A stretch of DNA of 20,097 nt, from IMG/VR virus record IMGVR_UViG_3300031643_000023, positions 1 to 20,097 of that record; one strand, given 5' to 3'. This stretch comes from a virus. The position numbers were made by a program, and so were the translations under genes. Below the pieces are notes generated by a model. That model saw nothing but the letters and a program-made list of their open reading frames with translations. It was not told where the DNA came from and did no database searches. This document shows, one piece after another, positions 1-6,961 of this stretch; position 1 is the first letter of the stretch, and each line of letters starts with the position of its first letter.

Positions 1-20
1 AATAGCAACAGGATGCAAAG

Positions 21-416
21 GTGTCTCAAGTAGAGTATTCATATAAGGAATTCACCTTCACGCTTGAGCAAGTAAAGTGGGCATTGGCCAACTTATCGAC
101 ATTGAAAAATGGTGAGTGGCCTAGAGAGCCGACTGGGAGTGGTTATCAAGACTGGGCATTTAAGTCGAAGGGAACTAAAACAGAAGCTAGTTTTGTAAAA
201 CCTGCATTGATAGCAGCAGAAATTGAAATCCGACTGGAGAACGCTGGCCAGGACGGCGCCATGTGCAAGATGGAGTATGTCTATGGGGAAGACGAGGGAA
301 GTATAGCCCGGCACTGGCATATAGACACCTATACGGTTGTGAGGCGGATAGACCGGGCACTCAATTACTGCTGCGGGTGGAGGCGGAAAAAGGTATATGA
401 GCAGAGAAGGAGGTGA
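21..416 (+). CDS. Small HTH-like protein, possible late-gene regulator
   Basis: A complete 131-residue protein: an in-frame stop lies at 3-5 and the GTG start at 21 has an AGGA box at 10-13. The first ~75 residues show no motif I recognise. The C-terminal third (about 85-120, around SIARHWHIDTYTVVRRIDRA) reads like a helix-turn-helix, followed by a very basic tail (GWRRKKVYEQRRR). Small proteins of this kind, with a sigma-region-4-like or ArpU/RinA-like HTH, often sit just before the terminase genes of phages and switch on late transcription; that role is inferred from position and the basic HTH-like tail, not from a recognised family signature. Direct repeats and a TTGACA box lie 80-120 bases downstream, which is where such a regulator would act. 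Base composition is more AT-rich than the structural block. It could instead be a packaging-associated DNA-binding protein. Confidence 0.6.
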   Translation: MSQVEYSYKEFTFTLEQVKWALANLSTLKNGEWPREPTGSGYQDWAFKSKGTKTEASFVKPALIAAEIEIRLENAGQDGAMCKMEYVYGEDEGSIARHWHIDTYTVVRRIDRALNYCCGWRRKKVYEQRRR

Positions 417-417
417 T
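407..417 (+). promoter_or_regulatory. Exceptionally strong Shine-Dalgarno
   Basis: AAGGAGGTGAT is an 11-base match to the complement of the conserved 3' end of bacterial 16S rRNA, much longer than the 4-6 base boxes used elsewhere in the window. It overlaps the end of the preceding gene and lies 5 bases before the GTG at 423, so it serves the 22-codon minigene rather than any long gene. Confidence 0.6.
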
Positions 418-422
418 GTGAA

Positions 423-491
423 GTGACAAGAGTTATACCGAACTATAACCCTTACGAAGGGCAAGGCCGGGGGGCCACCGAGCCGGCTTGA
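423..491 (+). CDS. 22-codon minigene or leader peptide
   Basis: GTG at 423 opens a 22-residue reading frame (MTRVIPNYNPYEGQGRGATEPA) that ends with TGA at 489-491. The only support for translation is the very strong Shine-Dalgarno at 407-417. The coding bases hold two small inverted repeats, CCCTT-ACG-AAGGG at 449-461 and a bulged AAG(G)CCGG/CCGGCTT pair at 463-489, so ribosome movement could affect RNA folding. No family is recognised. It may be a leader peptide, a small regulator, or the residue of a longer gene that has been lost; no in-frame continuation is evident beyond the stop, which argues against a simple nonsense mutation. Confidence 0.35.
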   Translation: MTRVIPNYNPYEGQGRGATEPA

Positions 492-497
492 ACGAGT

Positions 498-530
498 GGT
501 TTTTACACCTTTTACTGTAGTTTTTAGCCC
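498..530. repeat. Paired direct repeats upstream of a -35 box
   Basis: GGTTTTTACACC at 498-509 and AGTTTTTAGCCC at 519-530 match at 9 of 12 positions and start 21 bases apart, two helical turns, so a dimeric regulator could bind both on one DNA face. The second copy abuts the TTGACA at 531-536. The arrangement is that of activator or operator sites. The HTH-like protein encoded at 21-416 is the obvious candidate ligand, by inference only. Confidence 0.4.
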
Positions 531-565
531 TTGACAAGCATCCTCACGATGAATTACACTATAAT
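531..565 (+). promoter_or_regulatory. Candidate late promoter
   Basis: A perfect TTGACA lies at 531-536. Two -10 elements are possible: TACACT at 555-560, giving an 18-base spacer, or a perfect TATAAT at 560-565, giving a 23-base spacer that would be too long for ordinary sigma70 use. Transcription would run into the terminase operon after crossing the hairpins at 567-668. The upstream direct repeats suggest activator dependence. Both hexamers being perfect is unlikely to be meaningless in this AT-rich stretch, but the spacing leaves the assignment uncertain. Confidence 0.45.
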
Positions 566-593
566 ATTGAGGGACAAGCACGCCCTCGACATG

Positions 594-625
594 GCTCCGG
601 TTACAACCGGGGCTTATTTTATTTG
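594..625 (+). terminator. Terminator-like hairpin just after the candidate promoter
   Basis: GCTCCGG (594-600), loop TTACAA, CCGGGGC (607-613) form a 7-bp stem with one G-T wobble, followed directly by TTATTTTATTT. This is a reasonable intrinsic terminator shape. Its place between a candidate late promoter and the first late gene resembles the lambda pR'-tR' arrangement, where read-through needs antitermination; that parallel is inference. Confidence 0.45.
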
Positions 626-668
626 GGGCAGATGGGGAGAGCCGTAAGGTGACACTCCTCGCTGCCCC
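625..668 (+). ncRNA. Structured leader hairpin with GNRA-type loop
   Basis: GGGGCAG (625-631) pairs perfectly with CTGCCCC (662-668). After a small internal loop, GGGGAG (634-639) pairs with CTCCTC (655-660) with one G-T wobble, and the apex holds CC-GTAA-GG (642-649), a GNRA-type tetraloop. It lies in the untranslated leader of the terminase genes. It may be a cis-regulatory RNA or, as DNA, part of the packaging site; I do not recognise it as a named RNA family. Confidence 0.4.
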
Positions 669-680
669 TTACTTATTCCC

Positions 681-700
681 ATTATTTTTTGAGAAATAAT
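681..700. repeat. AT-rich palindrome, copy 1 (before terS)
   Basis: ATTATTTTTTGAGAAATAAT has arms ATTATTT and AAATAAT and is the reverse complement of ATTATTTCTCAAAAAATAAT. The same element recurs at 4474-4491, 13646-13665 and 14117-14136, always between genes. Here it ends two bases before the terS ATG and takes the place of a Shine-Dalgarno. Confidence 0.65.
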
Positions 701-702
701 CA

Positions 703-1233
703 ATGGCAGGACGAAATACTAAACTAACCCCGGTGCTCCGAAGGGAACTGGTCAGGCTTCTCCGGGGCGGTAATTACTTCGAGACGGCCTGTAAGAAATG
801 CGGCATTACCCCGAAGACGGCTTACAACTGGCTGAAAACCGGCGAGAAGTCTAAGAGCGGGGATTATCGTGAGTTTTACCTGGCGGTGGAGACGGCGAGG
901 GCCGAGGCTGAAATAGAGCGTGTCCAGCGCATCCGGCGGGCCGGTAAGGGTGGAGCGCTTATCAAGCGTGTTTCCTATACCAAGAAGGACGGAACGGATG
1001 TAGTAGAGGAAACATTTTCCCGCCCTGAGTGGCAGGCCGACATGACCCATCTGGAGAGGCAGTATTTTGACCGGTGGGGCAAGAAGGAGAAACACGAGCA
1101 CACCGGCAAGGACGGGAAGCCCATAGAGGCGGAGATAGATGCAAAAGGGAAGCTCCTTGATGCACTCAATCGCTTTACTGCCGGAGCAGGAGCGGCGAAA
1201 GGCGATAAACCGGCTGACACAACAGGAGGCTGA
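703..1233 (+). CDS. terS: Terminase small subunit
   Basis: This 176-residue protein has an N-terminal helix-turn-helix (about residues 12-48, with NYFETACKKCGITPKTAYNWL typical of small terminase DNA-binding domains), a charged helical centre that would oligomerise, and a flexible Gly/Ala-rich C-terminus. Small terminases recognise the packaging site on phage DNA and recruit the large subunit. The identification rests on the HTH, the length and the large terminase directly downstream, whose start lies inside this gene. No convincing Shine-Dalgarno precedes the ATG at 703; the AT-rich palindrome occupies that space, so initiation may be weak or structure-dependent. The final codons, where terL overlaps, are of low complexity. 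Confidence 0.85.
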   Translation: MAGRNTKLTPVLRRELVRLLRGGNYFETACKKCGITPKTAYNWLKTGEKSKSGDYREFYLAVETARAEAEIERVQRIRRAGKGGALIKRVSYTKKDGTDVVEETFSRPEWQADMTHLERQYFDRWGKKEKHEHTGKDGKPIEAEIDAKGKLLDALNRFTAGAGAAKGDKPADTTGG

Positions 1234-2458
1234 GGCTCTCCTCTACGACTGGGAAGCCTGGGCTCGAACCGACCAGCTGCCACCGGAGTGGGCCTGGCAT
1301 ATATGGCTTTTGCTCAGCGGCCGCGGTGGGGGCAAGACTCGCGCCGGCGCCGAGATGGTCGTCAAATGGGCTAAGGCCGGCTTCAGCCCTATAGCTTTGG
1401 TAGGACAGACCAAGGCCGATGTCAGAGACACCATGGTCGAGGTCGGTGCCTCGGCTATCCTGAATGTAAGCCCACCATGGTTCAGACCGGAATATGAATC
1501 TTCAAAGCGCCGGTTGATCTTCCCCAACGGTGTGCTGGCCATAATCTATTCCGGGGACGAGCCGGACCAGCTCCGGGGACCGCAGCATATGAAATCTTGG
1601 GTCGACGAGCTGAGCAAGTTTAAGTATCCGCAGGAAGCCTGGGATAACCTGATGTTCGGCCTGCGTATAGGGGACAAGCCTCAAGCAGTAGTTACCACCA
1701 CGCCGCGGCCTATCAAAGTCATTAAGGATTTAGTCAAGGATGCCAGAACAGGGGAAAATCCCAATGGTAGAGTAGCGGTCACCCGGGGACACACATTAGA
1801 AAACAGAGATTACCTGGCCCCGGACTTTTTAAAATACATCATGGAGAAGTATGAGGGTACCCGCCTCGGCCGGCAGGAGCTGGCCGGCGAGATCCTCGAT
1901 GATAACCCGGGTGCTTTGTGGAAGCGGTCGCGGATAGATGATCTGCGGGTCAGGAAGCATCCCGATCTGAGCCGGGTGGTGGTGGCCATCGACCCCGAGG
2001 CGACGGTAAGCGCCGACTCAGCAGAGACCGGTATTATCGCTGCCGGCGTCGCGACTGTCGACGGGAAGATCCACGGTTATATTCTTGACGACCTGACAAT
2101 CAAGGCCTCCCCGAGCGGCTGGGCTAGTGCTGCAGTGACCGGCTATTTTAAGCATAATGCCGACCGGATAATCGGCGAGGTAAATAATGGCGGCGACATG
2201 GTGGAGCACACTATCCGGACGGTGGACGAGTCGGTACCTTACAAGGCGGTGCATGCCAGCCGGGGCAAGCAAGTGAGAGCGGAGCCGGTGAGCGCCTTAT
2301 ATGAGCAGGGGCTGATTCACCATGTCGGCTTCTTCCCGGAGCTCGAGGATCAACTATGCGATTGGGAGCCAGGCGGTAAGTCTCCAGACAGGTTGGATGC
2401 CCTGGTATGGGCGATCACCGAATTGATGCTGGGGGCTACGAGTTGGAGACCATTATGA
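1160..2458 (+). CDS. terL: Terminase large subunit (packaging ATPase/nuclease)
   Basis: A 432-residue large terminase of the HK97/GTA-like Terminase_6 type, which pumps DNA into the prohead and cuts it. Visible motifs: Walker A SGRGGGKT (residues 53-60), Walker B ending in WVDE (147-150), the coupling motif TTTPRP (about 179-184), and nuclease acidic residues D278 (VVVAIDPE), E340 (IIGEVNNGG) and D413 (PDRLDALVWA). Length and motif order are normal and all expected catalytic residues are present. I chose ATG 1160 because GGGAAG at 1147-1152 sits about 8 bases before it; ATG 1139 in the same frame would add seven residues. The gene overlaps terS by 74 bases, and its TGA overlaps the portal ATG (ATGA at 2455-2458), showing translational coupling. 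Confidence 0.95.
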   Translation: MHSIALLPEQERRKAINRLTQQEAEALLYDWEAWARTDQLPPEWAWHIWLLLSGRGGGKTRAGAEMVVKWAKAGFSPIALVGQTKADVRDTMVEVGASAILNVSPPWFRPEYESSKRRLIFPNGVLAIIYSGDEPDQLRGPQHMKSWVDELSKFKYPQEAWDNLMFGLRIGDKPQAVVTTTPRPIKVIKDLVKDARTGENPNGRVAVTRGHTLENRDYLAPDFLKYIMEKYEGTRLGRQELAGEILDDNPGALWKRSRIDDLRVRKHPDLSRVVVAIDPEATVSADSAETGIIAAGVATVDGKIHGYILDDLTIKASPSGWASAAVTGYFKHNADRIIGEVNNGGDMVEHTIRTVDESVPYKAVHASRGKQVRAEPVSALYEQGLIHHVGFFPELEDQLCDWEPGGKSPDRLDALVWAITELMLGATSWRPL

Positions 2459-4467
2459 AGTTACTTTTTAACGTCAGCAGGAAAGGGTTCACCGTTAGTA
2501 GATTACCGGGGCAGGAGTCTCAGGTCGTCACCTCTCTCATGCAGAATACTTCTTTCGATTACGAGAGGAAGGTAAACGGGTACCAGTCCGCTATCATCAT
2601 GGCCTGCATGCGGTGGATACAGAGGACATTCCCCGAGGCGCCCCTTATGCTTTCGAAGCGGGATACCGAAGGGAGCTGGGAGGAAGTCTACAGCCATAAG
2701 ATGCTGGACATGGCCGACTCCCCGAATCCTTACTATGACGGCATCCTCCTGGAGATGACCACCCTCGCAGATTTCGTCCTGGATGGAAATGCCTACTGGT
2801 ACAAATTAAGGTCAGCGGCCGGACGGACCGCGCAGCTCTGGTGGCTGCCATCATCTACGGTAGAGCCGAAGTGGCCGAGGGATGGCACTGCTTTCCTGAC
2901 CCATTATGACTATCGCCCGGGTGCCGCAGCGCCCCTGGAAATCCCCCCGGAGGATATAGTCCATTTCAGAGATGGCTTCGATCCCTCAAATATCCGTAAA
3001 GGGATGAGTCCCCTGAAGTCGTTATTCAGGGAAGTATTTACTGACGACGAGGCGGCCAACATGACCGCCGCGCTTATGAAGAACCTGGGGATCCCCGGGC
3101 TGGTCATATCCCCCGCCGGCGCCGGGACCGCATCAACTGCGGATGCGGCGGAGCTGAAGCAGTGGTTCAAGGATAATTTTACCGGAGATAAAAGGGGCGA
3201 CCCGCTGGTCATGTCCTCGGCCACCGATGTTAAGCCTTTCGGGTTCACCCCCAAGGATATGACGCTGCGGGAATTGCGCCGGATACCGGAGGAGCGGATC
3301 AGTGCCGTCCTGGGTGTCCCGGCGATAGTAGCCGGCCTGGGTGCCGGTCTGGACCGCTCGACCTACTCGAACTATGCCGAGGCGCGGGAGGCCGCTTATG
3401 AGAGCACGATTATCCCCCTGCAGCGGATTATGGCCTCTGTTATAAAGCGCCAGTTCCTGCGGGAATATGAGACAGATCTGCAGGGCTGGAGGGTCGGCTT
3501 CGACTTGAGCGGGGTGCGCATCCTCCAGGAGGACGAGAATAAAAAATCAAAGCGTATTAGTGAGTTGGTCAATGATGGCCTGGTTCAGGTTTCGGATGGC
3601 CAGCGCATGCTGGGAGTGCCGGTAGATGAGACACAGAACTTCTATTTGAGATTATACACCCGGCTCCCGGTCCGCTCCGGCGATCAGGGGATTGTTACCG
3701 AGCTTATCCCGGAGAAGGGTGTAGGGACCGCGCCGGCGGCCGGGGCGAAGGCGGGCGTAACTGAGAAGCGAGTGCTCTTCGATGAGCAGGTCAAGGAAGG
3801 CTGGTGGTGGGGCTATGCCCTCAAGGCGGAGAATTCTGAAAAGAACTTTATAGCGAGCATCAAGAAGATGTTTGCTAACCAGCGGAAAGAGGCGGAGGCT
3901 AGTGTCCGGGCTGGCAAGACCGAGAATTTTATCGACATGGCTAAAGCCATAAAGGATTATAAGACCATCGCCGAGCCGGTGCTCTCTAGCCTAATGGCCG
4001 AGGCAATCGAAGATGCGCGGAGCTTCGTGGAGGCCAGGCAGAAGCAGGATGTCCTGGCTAACAGGGTGGCCGTTCAATGGCTTAAAACGAGGATAGGATG
4101 GGCGGCGGGGGAGATCGGCGAGGAGACGGCAGACCTGCTGGCCCGGGGATTGGCGGAGGGTTTCGATAAGGGCGAGAGCATCCCCCAGCTTACGACCCGG
4201 GTCAAGGATATATTCGGCTTCTCTGACAAGGTGAGGGCTTCGAGGATCGCCCGAACCGAGACAATCCAGGCCAGTGCACAAGGCGCCATCATCGGCTATA
4301 AGGATGCGGGGGTCGGTCGGCTGGAATTTTACGCGGCTTTAGATGAGCGGACCTGCGAGAGCTGCATGGCTCTCCACGGGCGGGAGTTTCCTGTCGATGA
4401 GTCCGAGGGGATAATAACTGTCCACCCGAACTGCCGTTGCACTTGGCTGCCGGTGATTGAGAAGTAG
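2455..4467 (+). CDS. Portal protein fused to a MuF-type minor head domain
   Basis: At 670 residues this is far longer than a usual HK97-type portal (about 400-450). Residues ~1-430 are an HK97-family portal (phage_portal), with features such as the W-rich LWWLPSSTVEPKW stretch and the GLGAGLDRSTYSNYAEAREA segment. Residues ~596-670 are a Phage_Mu_F domain: RIARTETIQASAQGAIIGYK, then DERTCESCMALHG and the terminal HPNCRCTWLP, whose paired cysteines suggest metal or disulfide bonding. A helical linker joins them. The portal forms the dodecameric DNA gateway at one capsid vertex; MuF proteins are minor head proteins that assemble with it. No stop or frameshift separates the parts. ATG 2455 is chosen for its ATGA overlap with terL and TGGAG at 2444-2448; an upstream in-frame start lies inside terL. 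An intrinsic terminator follows. Confidence 0.92.
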   Translation: MKLLFNVSRKGFTVSRLPGQESQVVTSLMQNTSFDYERKVNGYQSAIIMACMRWIQRTFPEAPLMLSKRDTEGSWEEVYSHKMLDMADSPNPYYDGILLEMTTLADFVLDGNAYWYKLRSAAGRTAQLWWLPSSTVEPKWPRDGTAFLTHYDYRPGAAAPLEIPPEDIVHFRDGFDPSNIRKGMSPLKSLFREVFTDDEAANMTAALMKNLGIPGLVISPAGAGTASTADAAELKQWFKDNFTGDKRGDPLVMSSATDVKPFGFTPKDMTLRELRRIPEERISAVLGVPAIVAGLGAGLDRSTYSNYAEAREAAYESTIIPLQRIMASVIKRQFLREYETDLQGWRVGFDLSGVRILQEDENKKSKRISELVNDGLVQVSDGQRMLGVPVDETQNFYLRLYTRLPVRSGDQGIVTELIPEKGVGTAPAAGAKAGVTEKRVLFDEQVKEGWWWGYALKAENSEKNFIASIKKMFANQRKEAEASVRAGKTENFIDMAKAIKDYKTIAEPVLSSLMAEAIEDARSFVEARQKQDVLANRVAVQWLKTRIGWAAGEIGEETADLLARGLAEGFDKGESIPQLTTRVKDIFGFSDKVRASRIARTETIQASAQGAIIGYKDAGVGRLEFYAALDERTCESCMALHGREFPVDESEGIITVHPNCRCTWLPVIEK

Positions 4468-4473
4468 CCCCGG

Positions 4474-4491
4474 ATTATTTCTCAAGAAATA
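4474..4491. repeat. AT-rich palindrome, copy 2 (after portal)
   Basis: ATTATTTCTCAAGAAATA matches the consensus ATTATTTCTCAARAAATAAT at nearly every position it covers. It lies between the portal stop and the terminator at 4495-4517. Its arms TTTCT and AGAAA can pair around a two-base centre. Confidence 0.65.
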
Positions 4492-4494
4492 CCC

Positions 4495-4517
4495 GCCCTC
4501 TTCGGAGGGCTTTTTTA
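4495..4517 (+). terminator. Intrinsic terminator after the portal gene
   Basis: GCCCTC-TTCG-GAGGGC is a perfect 6-bp stem with the very stable TTCG tetraloop, followed by TTTTTTATTA. This is a textbook rho-independent terminator on the + strand. The next gene, the protease, starts only 24 bases later and no clear promoter is seen between. Confidence 0.85.
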
Positions 4518-4540
4518 TTACCTGAAATCAGGAGGTAACT

Positions 4541-5680
4541 ATGGATATCGAGCACAAATCTATACAGTTTAAATTTAAGGAGGAGAGCCCCGGAGCCTTC
4601 GTCGCTCGGATAGCCCAGTTTAATGTCCTCGACGCCGACGGCGACGTAACCATCCCAGGCGCCTTTCCCGCTGGTAAAAATATCTTGATATCGTCTTATC
4701 AGCATGGCTCCTGGATGGGCGAGCTGCCGGTGGGCAGAGCCGTCATCGGTGGTGAAGCTGATGGGTTCGCCATAGCCGACGGCCAGTTTAACCTGGCTAC
4801 GGCTTCTGGTAAGGAGCACTACGAGGCCGTCAAATTTTCTGCCGAGCTTCAGGAGTGGAGCTATGGCTTCAAGGTGCTGGAGCAAGGAAATGAAGAAGAG
4901 ATAGAAGCGTGGGCAAAAGAGCATGATGGCGCCCGGCCGAATCGGATATTGAAGAAGGTCGATCCCTTCGAGATATCGCCGGTCTTGAAAGGCGCCGGAG
5001 CCGGGACCGCTACTATGGCCATCAAGGCGGAAAGCAAGGGTGCCATATCTTATCAGCGAGCCCACCCTGACGGGACGCCCAAGGCCGCCGAGGACGCGGA
5101 GTGGAGCGCGAGTAAAGAGGTAAAAGAAGCGGATGTCGACGACCTGAAGGTGATGTGCACCTACGTCGATTCTGACGCCGATCCGGAGAATAAAGGCAGT
5201 TATAAGCTGCCCCATCACCAGGCATCGGGTAAGCACCCTGTCGTCTGGAAAGGAGTCGCGGCGTCAATGAGCGCGCTGATGGGCGCCCGGGGCGGCGTGG
5301 CCATTCCCGAGTCAGCCAGGAAGGGTGTATATAACCACCTTGTCAGACATTATAAGGAGTTTGAAAAGGAGCCACCCGAATTTCGCAGTGTAGAAGAGGG
5401 CTTTACCTATGCTGACCAGGCGGAGGCGGTGCTTGCCGGCGCCGAAGATCTGGTCGCCCGTACCAAGTCGCTTGCTGACCTGAGACGGAAAGATGGGCGC
5501 GAGCTCTCGATTTCCAACAGGGACAGGATCAAGAAGCTGCATACCTCGATGGGGGATGTAGTCAAGGACCTGAAGGAACTGCTGGAAAGCACTGAACCTA
5601 TGGACAAGGATGCGGTCTTAAAGCTGCAGGCCGAGTTCACTAAAATTGAATCCGAAATATTGGAGGTATCATTACCATGA
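4541..5680 (+). CDS. HK97-type prohead protease with extra C-terminal module
   Basis: Residues ~1-165 are a Caudovirus prohead protease (MEROPS U35/S78): catalytic His55 in SYQHGSW, catalytic Ser107 in EWSYGF, and the conserved FEISPVLKGAGAGT at about 143-156. The enzyme matures the prohead by cutting the capsid delta domain. At 379 residues the protein is about twice the length of a minimal protease. Residues ~200-280 form a second module (YKLPHHQASGK, GARGGVAIPES, VYNHLVRHYKEF) that I recall from other phage proteases and minor capsid proteins; its role is unknown to me. Residues ~285-379 are predicted helical and coiled-coil-like, as in scaffolds, so protease and scaffold may be joined in one chain. 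GGAGGT at 4531-4536 sets the start. The end overlaps the capsid ATG by ATGA at 5677-5680. Confidence 0.9.
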   Translation: MDIEHKSIQFKFKEESPGAFVARIAQFNVLDADGDVTIPGAFPAGKNILISSYQHGSWMGELPVGRAVIGGEADGFAIADGQFNLATASGKEHYEAVKFSAELQEWSYGFKVLEQGNEEEIEAWAKEHDGARPNRILKKVDPFEISPVLKGAGAGTATMAIKAESKGAISYQRAHPDGTPKAAEDAEWSASKEVKEADVDDLKVMCTYVDSDADPENKGSYKLPHHQASGKHPVVWKGVAASMSALMGARGGVAIPESARKGVYNHLVRHYKEFEKEPPEFRSVEEGFTYADQAEAVLAGAEDLVARTKSLADLRRKDGRELSISNRDRIKKLHTSMGDVVKDLKELLESTEPMDKDAVLKLQAEFTKIESEILEVSLP

Positions 5681-6897
5681 AAAAGACACTAAAGGAACTG
5701 CGAGAGGAAATCGCAGAAAAAACCAAGCTGGGGCACCAGGCATACGAGGAGGCCGGAGCGGATCTGGACTTCTCCAAAGTGACCTGCCTCGGCGATGGTG
5801 ACACCCAGTCGAAGGTCGAAAAGCTTCAGGGGATTAACAAGGAGCTGGGCGATCTTAAAAAGGACTTCGACGAGATGACGGCCATCGAGAATGGCCGGAA
5901 AGTAACCGCCGATCTGGACGAGCAGTTCAACAAGGCTGGCAGCATGCCTTTCCCCGAGAATGCCGGTGCGGATGCAGTGGTGCGGAAATCGGTCGGCACC
6001 ATGATCATGGAATCGAAGGGGGCAAAGAAGCAGGGCTTCTCCACCTTCGTGGACATTGACATGAAAACCCTCTTCGAAACCGGCGCCGGCTGGGCTCCGG
6101 AGAGCACTCGCATCCCTCGGATAGAGCTCTATCCCACCCGGAAGCTCCAGGTGATCGACTATATTCCGCAGATCCCGACCACCCAGTCCTCCATCAAGTA
6201 CATGGAGGAGACCACCCACACCGATAGTTCTGCGGAAGCTGCAGAGGGTGCGGCCGCTGCCGAGTCGGCTCTCGCGCTGACGGAGCAGAGCCAGACGGTG
6301 GAGAAGATCGCCACCTTTATCCCGGTCACGGAAGAGCAGCTGGAGGACGTGCCGGCGGCCGAGGCTTACCTGAATAACCGGCTCGGCTACATGGTGAGAG
6401 CGCGACTCGACGGGCAGGTGCTCGAGGGCGATGGCTCTACCCCTAACCTGATGGGGACGCTGAATGTCACCAGCATCAACAGCCAGGAAAAGGGAGCCGA
6501 CCCGACGCCGGACGCGATCTATAAGCTCTTCACCCTGATCAGGACCGTAGGCTTTGCCGAGCCGAGCGTCTACTTTACCAACCCGACCGACTGGCAGGAT
6601 GTCCGGCTTCTGAGGACAGCGGATGGCATCTATATCTTCGGTAGCCCCATGGATCCCGGCCCCGACCAGATATGGGGTGTCCCTGTTGTCCAGACTACCG
6701 CCGTTACCGTAAACACCGCTCTCTCCGGTGACTATACCAACTTCGCAGCCTTCTACGCGAGGCGCGGGCTGCAGATCGATATGTCCAGCGGATACTCCGA
6801 TTACTTCGTCAAGGGTAAGTTCGCCGTCAAGGCGACCCTGCGTGGTGCGATGGTGCACTATCGCCCCGAAGCATTTGGTAAAGTGACCGGCATCTAG
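5677..6897 (+). CDS. Major capsid protein, HK97 fold
   Basis: This 406-residue protein has the layout of an HK97 major capsid precursor. An N-terminal helical delta domain (residues ~1-100, rich in Lys, Glu and Leu) acts as internal scaffold and is removed by the protease encoded just upstream. A mature shell domain follows, with recognisable pieces such as TRKLQVIDYIPQIPTT, EKIATFIPVTEEQLEDVP and FAVKATLRGAMVHYRPEAFGKV near the end, typical of the Phage_capsid family. The length is normal. Translation is coupled to the protease by an ATGA overlap, with a GGAGGT box near 5663-5668. A strong hairpin terminator follows the gene, a common way to limit or set capsid transcript levels. A long open frame on the opposite strand across this gene is only a codon-bias shadow. 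Confidence 0.93.
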   Translation: MKKTLKELREEIAEKTKLGHQAYEEAGADLDFSKVTCLGDGDTQSKVEKLQGINKELGDLKKDFDEMTAIENGRKVTADLDEQFNKAGSMPFPENAGADAVVRKSVGTMIMESKGAKKQGFSTFVDIDMKTLFETGAGWAPESTRIPRIELYPTRKLQVIDYIPQIPTTQSSIKYMEETTHTDSSAEAAEGAAAAESALALTEQSQTVEKIATFIPVTEEQLEDVPAAEAYLNNRLGYMVRARLDGQVLEGDGSTPNLMGTLNVTSINSQEKGADPTPDAIYKLFTLIRTVGFAEPSVYFTNPTDWQDVRLLRTADGIYIFGSPMDPGPDQIWGVPVVQTTAVTVNTALSGDYTNFAAFYARRGLQIDMSSGYSDYFVKGKFAVKATLRGAMVHYRPEAFGKVTGI

Positions 6898-6916
6898 CTG
6901 GTAAAGGTCGAAATAA

Positions 6917-6949
6917 GGGGAGGGGATAATCTCCTCCCCCAAACTTTTT
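6917..6949 (+). terminator. Hairpin terminator after the capsid gene
   Basis: GGGGAGGGGA (6917-6926), loop TAA, TCTCCTCCCC (6930-6939) give a 10-bp stem with one G-T wobble. A T-run (CTTTTT at 6944-6949) follows after a five-base gap, slightly further than ideal. It could be a partial terminator or a 3' stabilising hairpin for the capsid transcript. Confidence 0.65.
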
Positions 6950-6961
6950 AGGAGGTAATCC

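Larger units (their letters stand above)
492..702. other. Non-coding pre-terminase region; possible packaging site
   Basis: No gene is seen in these 211 bases. They hold, in order, the direct repeats, the candidate promoter, a GAGGG/CCCTC hairpin (569-587), a terminator-like hairpin (594-625), a larger branched hairpin (625-668) and an AT-rich palindrome (681-700). In HK97-like phages the cos or pac site commonly lies just before the small terminase gene, so the inverted repeats could be terminase-binding sites rather than RNA structures. The sequence alone does not settle which. Confidence 0.4.

Noticed and set aside
4521-4536. CCTGA-AA-TCAGG hairpin hiding the protease ribosome binding site
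   Set aside because: The loop is only two bases, leaving a stem of four pairs at best; too weak to claim as a regulatory switch.
4475-5236. A 253-codon minus-strand frame over the protease gene
   Set aside because: It is antisense to clear protease motifs, lacks a credible ribosome binding site, and its start region and composition look like a shadow.
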